Below are positions 8,753-19,674 of a stretch of DNA of 64,000 bases, piece by piece; position 1 is the stretch's first letter; each line of letters opens with the position of its first letter. The notes beneath the pieces are model-generated. The model did not search any database. It had not been told where the DNA came from and saw only the letters and a list, made by a program, of their open reading frames with translations. The DNA lies in contig CANMBD010000003.1 of the NCBI GenBank assembly GCA_947495985.1, positions 248,001-312,000 on the forward strand, in the 5' to 3' direction. The DNA comes from an uncultured Sphingomonadaceae bacterium. GTDB taxonomy: Bacteria; Pseudomonadota; Alphaproteobacteria; Sphingomonadales; Sphingomonadaceae. Position numbers and translations under genes: made by a program.

Positions 8753-11038
8753 ATGAAACTGCGCCGCCGCCTGGGAATTGAATGGGCCGGTGTGGCGCTG
8801 GCGGCTTCGTTGATAGTCACTGCACTCATCAATTGGAACAGTCTCTCCGGCTTTGACAACCTGCTTTATGACCAGCTTTCTGGATATGACCGCCCGGAAG
8901 CATCCGAAGAAATTCTGATTGTCGCTGTCGACGAAGATAGTCTGGCCGCATTCGGCAAATGGCCTTGGCCGCGCAATCGACATGCCAATTTGTTCAACAT
9001 ATTGGCGGATGCAAAGCCCAAGGCGATTGCATTCGATATATTGCTGAGCGAACCCGGTCGCACTGATGAAGACCAGCTGATGGCGCAGGCGGCCGGGCAA
9101 AATGACAATCTGTTTCTGCCGCTGCACTTTGTCTTCCCGGGGAGCAATGGTGCAGATTTTGATGTCAAAGAGCCAATTGCCCCTCTGAAAGAGGCTGTTA
9201 CTGGAATCGGGCACGTCAATCTTCTGTTCGATCGTGACAGCGTGGTACGCCGGACATCATTATGCTTTAGCGGAATTGCCAACCCTACGGATAGTGCCGA
9301 GACTGTTTGGCCGCATCTGATGGAACAGGTCTATCGCAGTGTGCGTGGTCGCAGTTCATCGGCTTTTGACAGGCTCGAAAACTGTGAGCAACCGTTGCTT
9401 ATGCCCTATGCGAGCCGCGCTGCTTTTGCGCAGGTCCCTTATGCAACGGTTGTAAATGGCGAGATTCCGGCAGCGTTTCTGAACAACAAGATCATATTGA
9501 TAGGCGCAACCGCCCAAGGGTTGGGTGACCAGCATCCTGCGCCGCTTGGCGATGGCGGCACCATCGCTGGCGTCGAGATTATGGCCAATATGCTGAATGA
9601 TATCATGGCCGACAATTTTATCATCCCGGTTTCGACAGGCACGCAAATCCTTCTGTCGCTGATCCCGACCTGGATATTGCTGATCGGTTTCTGGCGCTGG
9701 CGACCCCGAACAACGATCTTTGTCTCGATCGGGTTGGTTGCCGTCATATTGGTCGCCAGCGCCTTTCTGTTGTCCTTTCAGATATGGTTTGCGCCCGGTG
9801 CGGCGCTGGTCGGACTGGGGCTGGTCTACCCGGTCTGGGGATGGCGCCGACTGCAGGCGACCAGTGACTTCATGGGCGGTGAGTTGAAAAATTATCGCTC
9901 CGAAACACCCGATATTCCTGTTCTGCAAAGCTCGCTGGGTCCGGTGGATCTGGTAACCGAACAAGCCGAAGAGTTAGCCCATGCCATCAAGCATGTGCGT
10001 GACCTGCGCCGGTTCATTACCGATGCACTGACCAATTTACCCGACCCGATGTTCATCACCGACCTCGATGGCAAGGTCAAATTTGTCAACAAACTGGCGC
10101 AAACCGGGGTCGAGGATGGTGCTCAGGATCTGGCACTTGATGACATGCTGGATCGCTTTGTTGCGCCTGAAGATCTGGGCGATGTTAAAAATTACCTGGC
10201 GCTGGACCAGCAAGCGCGCGAACATGATTATATCGATTTCACCTCGCTGAATGATGAGGTTTTCGCGATGCGCAGGGCTCGGGTATTATCCAATGAAGGA
10301 GAATTGCGCGGGCACATCCATTATCTTGCGGACATCACCGAAGTAGCCAATGCGGCGCAGGAACGTGAAGAAGTCTTGCAGCTTTTGTCTCATGACATGC
10401 GGTCTCCTCAGGCGGCGATATTGGCTCTGCTGGATGGTCAGGACGCAACGGATGACAACAAGCGGATAGAAAGCCATGCCCGCCGGACTTTGGCGCTGGC
10501 TGATAATTTTGTCGGCTTGGCCCGAATAAAGTCGAGTGAATTTTCCGGCGAAGATATTCTGCTGTCCGATCTGGTGATTGAAGCCAATGACAGCTTGTGG
10601 CCGCTCGCCAAACAGCGGGGGATCAAATCAACAGTCGACGATCAAACGGATGGTGCGTTTATCGTCGGCGAGCCATCCAGCCTCTACCGATCTTTCGCCA
10701 ACCTGATCGACAACGCGATCAAATACAGCCCTGAAGACAGCCAGATTACTATCCTTCTGCGCAACATCAGCCTCGACAAGCAACCTTTTGTGTCCGTGAC
10801 AATTACAGATCAGGGCAATGGTATAGCTGAAGACATGCTGGGCAATCTGTTCGAGCGGTTCGCTAGCAACGATGCAGATTCGAAAGGGGCCGTCAAAGGC
10901 ACTGGTCTGGGGCTTAATTTCGTGGCGGCAGTGATCGAGCGCCATGGCGGCACCATCCGTGCAGAGAATGTCCGGGAAAGCGGTGCACAATTTACGATAT
11001 TATTGCCTCTGGCACCGGAACCGGCAGACGCAGATTGA
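8753..11038 (+). CDS. CHASE2-PAS hybrid-less sensor histidine kinase
   Basis: Membrane histidine kinase of 761 residues. Order: one N-terminal helix (about 14-31), a periplasmic CHASE2 domain (about 35-295, with VDEDSLAAFGKWPWPR and PKAIAFDILLSEP), three closely spaced helices (about 297-365), a PAS domain (about 415-530), HisKA with phosphoacceptor His547 in LLSHDMRSPQ, and HATPase_c with NLIDNAIKYSP, DQGNGI and GTGLGL boxes. No receiver domain is attached. It lies 72 bp after the LysM/FecR gene and presumably phosphorylates the response regulator at the head of the cluster. CHASE2 ligands are not known. Confidence 0.92.
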   Translation: MKLRRRLGIEWAGVALAASLIVTALINWNSLSGFDNLLYDQLSGYDRPEASEEILIVAVDEDSLAAFGKWPWPRNRHANLFNILADAKPKAIAFDILLSEPGRTDEDQLMAQAAGQNDNLFLPLHFVFPGSNGADFDVKEPIAPLKEAVTGIGHVNLLFDRDSVVRRTSLCFSGIANPTDSAETVWPHLMEQVYRSVRGRSSSAFDRLENCEQPLLMPYASRAAFAQVPYATVVNGEIPAAFLNNKIILIGATAQGLGDQHPAPLGDGGTIAGVEIMANMLNDIMADNFIIPVSTGTQILLSLIPTWILLIGFWRWRPRTTIFVSIGLVAVILVASAFLLSFQIWFAPGAALVGLGLVYPVWGWRRLQATSDFMGGELKNYRSETPDIPVLQSSLGPVDLVTEQAEELAHAIKHVRDLRRFITDALTNLPDPMFITDLDGKVKFVNKLAQTGVEDGAQDLALDDMLDRFVAPEDLGDVKNYLALDQQAREHDYIDFTSLNDEVFAMRRARVLSNEGELRGHIHYLADITEVANAAQEREEVLQLLSHDMRSPQAAILALLDGQDATDDNKRIESHARRTLALADNFVGLARIKSSEFSGEDILLSDLVIEANDSLWPLAKQRGIKSTVDDQTDGAFIVGEPSSLYRSFANLIDNAIKYSPEDSQITILLRNISLDKQPFVSVTITDQGNGIAEDMLGNLFERFASNDADSKGAVKGTGLGLNFVAAVIERHGGTIRAENVRESGAQFTILLPLAPEPADAD

Positions 11039-11048
11039 TATAAGAGAA

Positions 11049-11597
11049 TTATTCAATACCGGTTCGAGTGCGGACTTTACTGCTCGTTGTTTGACCGGAA
11101 TTCCCCAGATCGGAAAGAGCAGCGTCAACCAGATGCGGTAGAGACTGCTCCATCGATCCTTTGCAGTGATATTCTGCTGCTGTGCCGGAATAGACGGTCG
11201 ATCCATCGGAGGTGTTGACCATATTGATGGTCAGTCGGTGCTCCACATCATCACAGGATTGCAGCGGCTTGCGTTCCTTTTTTTCCGCGATGGTGGCGAT
11301 ATTATCCTTTTCACCTGTTGTCATAGCGATGGATGCGGGGCGATCTGCCAAGGCGATGTGAACCAGCGTTGGTGCCTCGTCTGCCGCAGCAAAGTTTCTT
11401 GCTGCCAGCGCTTCAGCAACCATCCTGCGCGCCGTTTGATAAGCTGCGCTATTCTGTTCCGGTTTGGCCGTGAAACTATACTGTTTCTGGGAAGGCAAAG
11501 ATGAACTTGCCTCCGTCTGAATCCGGGTTTCAATTGGGCCGCCGCAGCTCGTTGTCATGGCGACGAGCGGTATCATAAGGATGGCAAGGCGGCGCAT
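11049..11597 (-). CDS. putative lipoprotein, unknown function
   Basis: About 182 residues if started at the ATG at 11597, which begins a signal sequence MRRLAILMIPLVAMTTSCGG; the Cys could be lipidated, though the box TTSC is weak. An upstream in-frame ATG (11642) gives a less typical N-terminus. The mature part contains TARRMVAEALAARNF and later TINMVNTSDGSTVYSG, reminiscent of DUF4136-like outer-membrane lipoproteins, but I cannot name the family firmly. It ends 10 bp from the CHASE2 kinase in convergent orientation. Confidence 0.7.
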   Translation of the reverse strand: MRRLAILMIPLVAMTTSCGGPIETRIQTEASSSLPSQKQYSFTAKPEQNSAAYQTARRMVAEALAARNFAAADEAPTLVHIALADRPASIAMTTGEKDNIATIAEKKERKPLQSCDDVEHRLTINMVNTSDGSTVYSGTAAEYHCKGSMEQSLPHLVDAALSDLGNSGQTTSSKVRTRTGIE

Positions 11598-11697
11598 AGC
11601 TGTCCTCGGCTTGTTAGTGACGGCTATGGTCAATAATGCCATGGGCCAGAAATGTCACGACAATAGGCGATCGACGCCCGATATCGTCGTTTGCTCC

Positions 11698-11931
11698 TTA
11701 GCGGGTCAGCACGTAATATATAACATAGAACCAGGAAAAAAAGCCGTGGATAATTGCCCAAAGAACCGACTGATGCGTGGTGAAGCTGATCGCAATGGCA
11801 AGCGCGCTGCCAAAGCCAACGCCTTTGCTGACAATTTCTTTACGAACATAGGTAGCGCCGCGGCTCATCGGTGATCCTCCATCTGCATAATCTTCTGGCC
11901 GCATTCGCTCCGGCTTAATTCTATCCGCCAT
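11698..11931 (-). CDS. small membrane protein, unknown
   Basis: 77 residues starting at the ATG at 11931, only 3 bp after the DAHP synthase stop, so likely in its operon. The N-terminal 30 residues are charged; a hydrophobic stretch from about residue 40 (FGSALAIAISF) and another at the C-terminus (VLWAIIHGFFSWFYVIYYVL) suggest two membrane helices. No function is recognised. The composition and tight spacing argue that it is real. Confidence 0.7.
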   Translation of the reverse strand: MADRIKPERMRPEDYADGGSPMSRGATYVRKEIVSKGVGFGSALAIAISFTTHQSVLWAIIHGFFSWFYVIYYVLTR

Positions 11932-11934
11932 TGC

Positions 11935-13308
11935 TTATGCCGCTTCGCGAGCGCGATCAGAAAGCTCCTGATTGAGCATTTCTGCCAAGAGGAATGCTAG
12001 TTCCAGCGATTGCGCTGCGTTTAGCCGGGGGTCACAATGGGTATGATACCGGTCACCCAGTGCCGCTTCGGTAATCGCAACAGCACCTCCGGTGCACTCG
12101 GTCACATTCTGACCGGTCATCTCGCAGTGGATGCCGCCGGCCAGAGTACCTTCGGCGCGGTGTACGGCAAAGAAGCCGCGAACCTCGGCGAGGATGCGCT
12201 CAAACGGCCGGGTTTTGTAACCATTATCCGCCTTGATGACATTGCCATGCATCGGATCGCAGGACCAGATGACCGGATGGCCTTCCTGTTTGACAGCGCG
12301 GACCAACGGCGCGAGGCCGCTTTCCACCTTGTCATGCCCGAAACGCGAGATCAGTGTGATCCGGCCGGCTTCGCGGGCGGGATTCAACGTATCAAGCATT
12401 TTCAGCAGATCATCAGACTTCAGCGATGGACCGCATTTCATGCCGATCGGATTGCCGATACCGCGCAGAAACTCGACATGGGCAGAGCCTTCAAAGCGTG
12501 TCCGGTCGCCAATCCACAGGAAGTGGGCACTGGTGTCATACCATTCGCCGGTCAAGCTGTCCTGCCGCGTCAAAGCTTCTTCATAGGGTAGTAGCAACGC
12601 TTCGTGGCTGGTGTAGAAAGATGTTCCTTTCAATTGCGGCACTGTATCAGGGTTGAGGCCGCACGCTTCCATGAAAGACAGGGCTTCACCGATACGGTCA
12701 GCCATTTCTTCGAATTTCTTGGCCCAGGGGCTGCGGCTCATGAAATCGTGGGTCCAGCCATGAACCTGTTGCAGGTTGGCATAGCCACCAGTCGAAAAGG
12801 CACGCAGCAGGTTGAGCGTGGCCGCTGCCTGATTATAGGCACGGATCATCCGCTCGGGATCAGGGTCCCGGCGGCCTTCTTCAAATTCGATGCCATTGAT
12901 AATGTCACCGCGATAGCTCGGCATTTCGACACCATTTTGCGTCTCGGTCGGGGCAGAGCGCGGCTTGGCAAATTGCCCCGCCATCCGGCCCAGCTTCACT
13001 ATCGGCATTTTCGACGCGTAGGTGAGCACCACGGCCATTTGCAGGATGACCCGAAATGTATCGCGTATATTGTTGGGATGGAACTCAGCGAAGCTCTCGG
13101 CACAATCGCCGCCTTGCAGCAGGAAGGCCTTGCCTTCTGCGACTTCAGCCAGATCCTGTTTCAGGCTGCGCGCCTCACCGGCAAAGACCAACGGTGGATA
13201 GGTGCCAAGCAGCTTTTCTGTATCCGCAAGCTTCGCAGCATCGGGATAGTCGGGCATTTGCAGCCCTTCAAAATTTCTCCAACCGTTCGGCGTCCAGTTC
13301 GTCGCCAT
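11935..13308 (-). CDS. class II 3-deoxy-7-phosphoheptulonate synthase
   Basis: Plant-type (class II) DAHP synthase, 457 residues, first enzyme of the shikimate pathway: phosphoenolpyruvate + erythrose 4-phosphate to DAHP. Family hallmarks are [16 protein letters not shown] at the start, the metal-binding Cys in [27 protein letters not shown], and the C-terminal WSCDPMHGN. The second in-frame ATG (13308, MATNW) fits the family start better than 13314. The enzyme is often inhibited by aromatic products; no leader peptide was seen upstream. Confidence 0.95.
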   Translation of the reverse strand: MATNWTPNGWRNFEGLQMPDYPDAAKLADTEKLLGTYPPLVFAGEARSLKQDLAEVAEGKAFLLQGGDCAESFAEFHPNNIRDTFRVILQMAVVLTYASKMPIVKLGRMAGQFAKPRSAPTETQNGVEMPSYRGDIINGIEFEEGRRDPDPERMIRAYNQAAATLNLLRAFSTGGYANLQQVHGWTHDFMSRSPWAKKFEEMADRIGEALSFMEACGLNPDTVPQLKGTSFYTSHEALLLPYEEALTRQDSLTGEWYDTSAHFLWIGDRTRFEGSAHVEFLRGIGNPIGMKCGPSLKSDDLLKMLDTLNPAREAGRITLISRFGHDKVESGLAPLVRAVKQEGHPVIWSCDPMHGNVIKADNGYKTRPFERILAEVRGFFAVHRAEGTLAGGIHCEMTGQNVTECTGGAVAITEAALGDRYHTHCDPRLNAAQSLELAFLLAEMLNQELSDRAREAA

Positions 13309-13428
13309 GAGCACACTCCAATGTCTTTCACTTAAAATCGGGTGGCTTTAGGCTCGTTTCAAGGGCAATGGCAAGCAAAAGCGCCGTTTGGTTGCGGCCG
13401 AAACTAACAAATGGCCTTGCCTGATAAC

Positions 13429-14859
13429 CTAGCTACCCGGTTTTGTTTTCCAAGTGCCAGTATTACGATATTCTGGTTTGATTTGGCTGACATTTGGCAA
13501 TTTCTGGCCAGCAAAGGCTTTTTCTCCGCCTTTTTTCAAGGCTTCCTTGCTGTAACTGGGCGCTTGATAGGTTTTGGGTTTTCCCGCGGCGATAACAGGT
13601 ACCGGCAAGCTGTGACGCCGTGCGTTATCTGCTGCGATAGCCGCCGCTTTCTCTGATTTCGCTGCCTCTTCCTGTGCTTTACGGCGTCCGGCTTCATAGG
13701 CTTTTTCGAGAGCGATGGGGTCGAGTGACGGAGACTGATTCGGGCTATATTTGCGCGGTTTCGGCGCGGGCAGGGGCTCGCCACCGCGATAGTTCTGGTT
13801 GAAGGCGCTGGCTCTTCCAGCACTACCCTTCCAGCTGTAGAAGCGGTGTGCACCGATGGTGCCAAGGAACCGCAAGCTGGGTGCCCAGTAAGGATAAATT
13901 TCTGTGGTGTGATAGTGTGTCGCCGTACCAACTGGAGATGCGATCTTTCCGCTCAGCGCCAAAGCAGCGACCTTCTTGGCCCGGTTCCAGTGATATTTCG
14001 ACGGCGTGCGACGCAGGGACCCGTCACAGGTGTAAGAAAACTGGCACCCGGTGCTGCGCTCGCTACCCTGAAAAATCACGCCGCAAACGGTGCGCGGATA
14101 GCTGGGGTGGCGAACGCGGTTCAGAACGACTTGGGCGACTGCGCGCTGTCCGGCGTCAGGCTCCAGTCCCGCTTCGTAATAAATGGCCGAAGTCAGGCAC
14201 TGCAGCGCGCGACTATTGTCGATCAGCGAGGCGTGGAACGCGACCGGGCGAATCAAATGAGCTGATGCGGTTTGATCTCGGCTGGCGGTTCCAAAGCCGC
14301 TTCCGCTGGTTAGCAAGTCGCCAATCTCGGTTCCGCCCGGTTCGGCCAGTGGATCGATCGCCAGCTCCGCATAATTTTGCGGGATCGCATAGCCAGGGTC
14401 GATGAAGTAAAAAGCGGAACCCGCGAAATTTTCCTCGGCCCGCTCGACTGGCTGAAGATTGGGATCACTGGGATTATATTGCTGCGCGTCAAGGCTAGCC
14501 TGCGGCATGGTGGCGGGTACCATGATCAGGCTGAAAATGAGCAGACCCAGCAATATCTGTTCCCGAACATTGAGCATCAACCAGCGCGGCAGACGCCAAG
14601 GCTTTTCGGCTTGCGGTGCCGGTTTTCCGATTTCAGTGACGGCAGTTGGCGTTGAAGGTTCTTGAGTCGATTGCTGCCGGTCTGTGTCAGCTGCAACGGC
14701 AGGGGCAGGCGTGGTTTCAGGTGAAGGGGCGTAGACGTAACCGGCCGGTCCGGCAGTCGCCGAACTGCCGCTGCCTAGTTGCGGCACATAGGGAGGAGGA
14801 ACGCGCACTGTAATTTTCGAAACACCTGCAAAGACCCAACTGGGCTGAAAGCACTGCAA
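13429..14859 (-). CDS. SleB-type cell wall hydrolase
   Basis: 476 residues if a TTG at 14859 is the start (GGGGAAAGG is 6 nt upstream); later starts are possible because the first 90 residues are Pro/Ala/Thr-rich linker. A single membrane helix (about 95-120, EQILLGLLIFSLIMV) anchors the protein. The hydrolase_2/SleB domain lies about 210-330, with CLTSAIYYEAGLEPDAGQRAVAQVVLNR, where the Glu of YYEAG is the expected catalytic acid, and GCQFSYTCDG. The C-terminal 130 residues are Lys/Ala-rich and probably unstructured. It should cut peptidoglycan glycan strands as a lytic transglycosylase or amidase, in envelope growth rather than germination. Confidence 0.85.
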   Translation of the reverse strand: MQCFQPSWVFAGVSKITVRVPPPYVPQLGSGSSATAGPAGYVYAPSPETTPAPAVAADTDRQQSTQEPSTPTAVTEIGKPAPQAEKPWRLPRWLMLNVREQILLGLLIFSLIMVPATMPQASLDAQQYNPSDPNLQPVERAEENFAGSAFYFIDPGYAIPQNYAELAIDPLAEPGGTEIGDLLTSGSGFGTASRDQTASAHLIRPVAFHASLIDNSRALQCLTSAIYYEAGLEPDAGQRAVAQVVLNRVRHPSYPRTVCGVIFQGSERSTGCQFSYTCDGSLRRTPSKYHWNRAKKVAALALSGKIASPVGTATHYHTTEIYPYWAPSLRFLGTIGAHRFYSWKGSAGRASAFNQNYRGGEPLPAPKPRKYSPNQSPSLDPIALEKAYEAGRRKAQEEAAKSEKAAAIAADNARRHSLPVPVIAAGKPKTYQAPSYSKEALKKGGEKAFAGQKLPNVSQIKPEYRNTGTWKTKPGS

Positions 14860-15026
14860 TTACAGCCTTTCCCCGCTGCTATCGCTTTCCAAAAACCGGG
14901 TGTTTCAAGATGGGACGAGGCGCTGGCAGGCGTTAAATGGTTAACCTAGCAATTCCGCGGGACAGCTATCAGAAATGCCCGACCAGCTGTGAAAATCGGA
15001 ATGCACTGGCAGAGCGAATCTCTTTC

Positions 15027-16454
15027 TCAATCCTTGTCAGAAGCGTGATTCGCTTCCTGAATATTCACCAGATGACGGGCAATGGCATAGCCGATAACGC
15101 CAAACATGACGCCGCCAATTGCTGGTCCGATAACGATGCCCGGCAGCCCGTAGAGCGCCCCGCCAATCCAGAGAAACGGCAATATACCTAAAGTGTTGCG
15201 TGCCCAGTTCATTATTGTCGACCAGGCTGGACGCTCCAGATTGTTACAAGCGGCATTGGCGATGAATAGCATGCCGTTGAAAAAGAATAACGGGGTCAGA
15301 AAGACTGCGAAAAGCCAAAAGACCTCGCGGCCCTCACCCTGTAAATTGAAAAGGTTGCCGATTGGTCCTTGGAGAAAGAAGAGGAGCGGCCAGACAAGCA
15401 GCGTATAGCCCAGCGCAAAGCCCATTGCCTGCTTGATGGTCAAACGGATGCGGTCAAATTGCAGCGCACCGAAATTCTGACCGATTATCGGTCCAACTGC
15501 TCCGGACAGTGAGAAAAGCAGACAGAAAGCGACCGGTACGACCCGGCCCATCACGGCAAACCCGGCAATTACCTCATCGGGATAGCTGGCGATGAAACGG
15601 TAGGAAATGAAGCCGCCTACAGGGGTCGCTACATTGGTCATGATCGCGGGCACCAGAATCGCCATGACCGGTTTCAGATCCTCCTTGAACAAGACGGAAG
15701 AGAGCTTCTGGAAACCGCCATAATGTCTGATAATCGGCCCTACGGCCAAGACCGAGGACACGATGGCCGCACAAGCTGTGGCCATGGCCGCGCCGTTTAC
15801 GCCTAGCCCGAAACCAAAGATGAAAATCGGATCGAGTATGGCATTGGCAATGCCCATGCTCAGCGTAACGTTCATCGCGCGCCGGGCCGCCCCGTGTGCG
15901 CGCAGAAAGCCGGAACAGACCATGGCCGTGACACTGAACGGCATAAACGGGGCGACAATGCGGATATAGCCGGTTGCGGCCTCTTTCGCGGTTCCCGTGG
16001 CGCCGGCAAGATCCAGTATTTGCGGTGCAAAGACAAAGAAAATGATCGCCAGCGGGATTATCAGCATCATGCTGAGCGCCAGTATATTGGTCAGATAGCG
16101 GCGCGCATAGTCGGTATCTCCTTGGCCGATTTTCCGTGCTGCCAGGGCGCTCGCAGCTATCATCAGCCCGATATTGAAAGCCGTACCGAAAAACAGGATG
16201 GTCGCAGCAAAGCCCATTGCCGCGGTCAGTGCGCTGTCGCCCAGTTGGGCGATGTAGAGCAGATCGACAAAATCGACGATGAACATCGTCAGCAAACCGA
16301 TGCTTGCCGTCAATGTCATCACGGTAATATGCCGCATCGGACTACCGGTTAGGAATATGGCGGTCTGGCTGGCGATAATATGATCCTGAAAAATGAATAT
16401 GTTGGCTGGAATCGACAAATTCCATCGCATCTTTGCCCTATAGCGTTTTGCCAT
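15027..16454 (-). CDS. MATE family efflux transporter
   Basis: Twelve-helix multidrug and toxin extrusion protein, 475 residues, inner membrane. It shows the usual two-lobe repeat of hydrophobic segments, with the TM1 region SPMRHITVMTLTASIGLLTMF, GDSALTAAMGFA, and the middle PIIRHYGG junction leading to the second half (PAIMTNVATPVGGF). Such pumps exchange cationic compounds for Na+ or H+. The first 35 residues are extra relative to many members, and the ATG at SPMRHITV could be the true start. The substrate is unknown. Confidence 0.9.
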   Translation of the reverse strand: MAKRYRAKMRWNLSIPANIFIFQDHIIASQTAIFLTGSPMRHITVMTLTASIGLLTMFIVDFVDLLYIAQLGDSALTAAMGFAATILFFGTAFNIGLMIAASALAARKIGQGDTDYARRYLTNILALSMMLIIPLAIIFFVFAPQILDLAGATGTAKEAATGYIRIVAPFMPFSVTAMVCSGFLRAHGAARRAMNVTLSMGIANAILDPIFIFGFGLGVNGAAMATACAAIVSSVLAVGPIIRHYGGFQKLSSVLFKEDLKPVMAILVPAIMTNVATPVGGFISYRFIASYPDEVIAGFAVMGRVVPVAFCLLFSLSGAVGPIIGQNFGALQFDRIRLTIKQAMGFALGYTLLVWPLLFFLQGPIGNLFNLQGEGREVFWLFAVFLTPLFFFNGMLFIANAACNNLERPAWSTIMNWARNTLGILPFLWIGGALYGLPGIVIGPAIGGVMFGVIGYAIARHLVNIQEANHASDKD

Positions 16455-16501
16455 CCGGTCAATTCATCTCTATGTGAGAAAAAGTTTCTGGGGAGCAATT
16501 T

Positions 16502-17767
16502 ATGCTAGTGCGTTTGATTATCCTGTTTGTGGCAGTCAGCTTCGTTTCAGCCTGTTCGGCAAATGAAGATGACGGTCAACGGGGCACGTCCGAGCAGGGT
16601 TATTTTGAGCGCAAGAATGTTGCACCAGACCCCGCAGACAATAGCCGGTCGCCGCGAAAGCCGGAACATGCCTATGCACGGATCGCGTTGGACTGCATCA
16701 ACAAGCAATATCCCAATAAAATCAGCCATGTCATGAACAGCGCCAATGATGTGCAACAGCCGGTGCAGTTGACCCCGGTTTTTTATGGCTGTTTTGACTG
16801 GCACAGCGCCGTCCATGGCCATTGGTTGCTGACGCGGCTGTGGGGCAATGGTTCGATCCCGGAAATGGAAGCAGAGATTGCGGCGGCATTGTCGACCAAT
16901 TTTACCGAAGAAAAAATCGCTGGCGAAGTGGCCTATTTCAATAGTGAAGGCCGGGCCTCGTTTGAGCGGCCCTACGGACTTGCCTGGTTTTTACAGCTGA
17001 CAGCCGAGCTGAAGGAAATCGCCGCGGCAGAAGGACCCAAGGCACAGCAGGCGCAAATATGGCTTGATCGTCTGGTGCCACTCGAATCGGTCATTACCGA
17101 CCGGATCAAGACCTGGGTTCCAAAGCTTGCATATCCGATCCGGCTGGGTACACATAACCAGTCCGCCTTTGCCTTTGGCCTGTTTCTGGATTGGGCGCGA
17201 ACAAGTGATGATAGCCAAATGGAAAGCCTGATCACTGACAAAAGCCTCGCTTTTCATGGCGATGATCGCAATTGCCCGATCGCTTACGAACCATCGGGTG
17301 AGGACTTTCTTTCTCCATGCCTGATGGAGGCAGACCTGATGCGGCGGGTTTTATCCGATGCGGATTTTGCGGACTGGTTGACCGGCTTCTTGCCCGATAT
17401 TCCGGTGGATCGCAGCGGCGACTGGCTGGCCGTCGGTATTGTCAATGATCCGACCGACGGAAAGCTGGTCCACCTGGACGGCGTCAATCTGTCCCGGGCA
17501 TGGGCTCTGGAGGGTATCGCGACGGCGTTGCCGGAAGGTGACAACCGTAAAGCAGCATTGCTGGCCGCTGCGAAATTGCATGGCGATGCTGGCGAGCAGT
17601 CTGTGCGCACCCCCCATTATGCAGGCAGTCATTGGCTGGCGAGCTTTGCGACTTACTGGCGAACCGAACGGGGGCTGAACAGGGCACCGGAATCAAATGC
17701 TGTTCCGGAAACCGGAGATGCCCAGGAAGGCAATCAGCTCCAGCCATTAGCAACTCCGCCGGAATAA
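16502..17767 (+). CDS. DUF2891 lipoprotein
   Basis: 421 residues with a lipoprotein signal (LILFVAVSFVSAC, lipobox VSAC), so it is probably anchored in the envelope. The body matches DUF2891, an all-helical glycoside-like toroid fold seen in Bacteroidetes and Proteobacteria: PVFYGCFDWHSAVHGHWLLTRL, FERPYGLAWFLQL, GTHNQSAFAFGLFLDWA, and CPIAYEPSGEDFLSPCL. The many conserved His, Trp and Glu residues suggest an enzyme, but no activity is established. A LytS-type kinase begins 3 bp later and may be cotranscribed. Confidence 0.87.
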   Translation: MLVRLIILFVAVSFVSACSANEDDGQRGTSEQGYFERKNVAPDPADNSRSPRKPEHAYARIALDCINKQYPNKISHVMNSANDVQQPVQLTPVFYGCFDWHSAVHGHWLLTRLWGNGSIPEMEAEIAAALSTNFTEEKIAGEVAYFNSEGRASFERPYGLAWFLQLTAELKEIAAAEGPKAQQAQIWLDRLVPLESVITDRIKTWVPKLAYPIRLGTHNQSAFAFGLFLDWARTSDDSQMESLITDKSLAFHGDDRNCPIAYEPSGEDFLSPCLMEADLMRRVLSDADFADWLTGFLPDIPVDRSGDWLAVGIVNDPTDGKLVHLDGVNLSRAWALEGIATALPEGDNRKAALLAAAKLHGDAGEQSVRTPHYAGSHWLASFATYWRTERGLNRAPESNAVPETGDAQEGNQLQPLATPPE

Positions 17768-17770
17768 CAT

Positions 17771-18931
<1,161 letters not shown>

Positions 18932-18945
18932 GTGCGTTTTTTGAG

Positions 18946-19674
18946 ATGGCGGATGACAAACTGCACATATTGATTGTTGATGATGAGCCCTTGGCCCGCC
19001 GGCGGATCAAGTCGCTATGTGACCGGATGAAGGATATTGACCGGATTACTGTCGCCAGCGGCGGCCAGGAAGCGCTGGACATGATGGTCGAAGATCCTCC
19101 GGAAATAGTCCTGCTTGACATCGATATGCCCGACATAACCGGTATGGATGTTGCAGAACGTTGCCAAGATCTGGAAAATGCACCGGAGATTATCTTCACC
19201 ACTGCACATAGCCGATATGCTGTGGCTGCTTTCCGATTTGATGCGACGGATTATCTGTTGAAGCCCGTCAAAGAGGATCTGCTGAAAGAGGCTCTTGGAC
19301 GGGTATTGCACAAACGGCAAAGAGATGTGAATCATCTGCAGCAGCCTGCCGATCATCGGCTGTGGGTGCAGGATGGTAGTGGCGCGGTGCAGATCAGAAG
19401 CGCAGACATCGGTTGGATCTCCGCTGACCGCGACTATATGCGTCTATGCCTGCCGGGGCGCAATTATCTGGTGCACGAATCGATGGGATCTTTGTTGAAG
19501 CGGCTGCCGGATGGCATGTTTATGCGCGTCCATCGCTCCGCCGCCGTACGCCGGGATTTTGTCCGCAACATTCGCCGCAAGGGCCGCCGTAAATTCATTG
19601 TGCTGGGCGATGATACCGAACTCAACATCGGACCAAGTCATCTTAAGGATGTAATGGCTGCTTTTGCTGACTAA
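18946..19674 (+). CDS. LytTR-family response regulator
   Basis: 242 residues from the ATG at 18946, 14 bp after the kinase stop. A TTG at 18922 is in frame but would overlap the kinase. Receiver: IVDDEPLARRRI, phosphoacceptor Asp58 in LLDIDMPDITG, and the switch region TAHSRYAVAAFRFDATDYLLKP. The C-terminal LytTR DNA-binding domain (about 140-240) has DIGWISADRDYMRLCL and FMRVHRSAAVRRDFV. It should activate genes through tandem direct repeats; its targets are not visible here. It ends in a 4-nt convergent overlap with the CoA-transferase gene. Confidence 0.92.
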   Translation: MADDKLHILIVDDEPLARRRIKSLCDRMKDIDRITVASGGQEALDMMVEDPPEIVLLDIDMPDITGMDVAERCQDLENAPEIIFTTAHSRYAVAAFRFDATDYLLKPVKEDLLKEALGRVLHKRQRDVNHLQQPADHRLWVQDGSGAVQIRSADIGWISADRDYMRLCLPGRNYLVHESMGSLLKRLPDGMFMRVHRSAAVRRDFVRNIRRKGRRKFIVLGDDTELNIGPSHLKDVMAAFAD

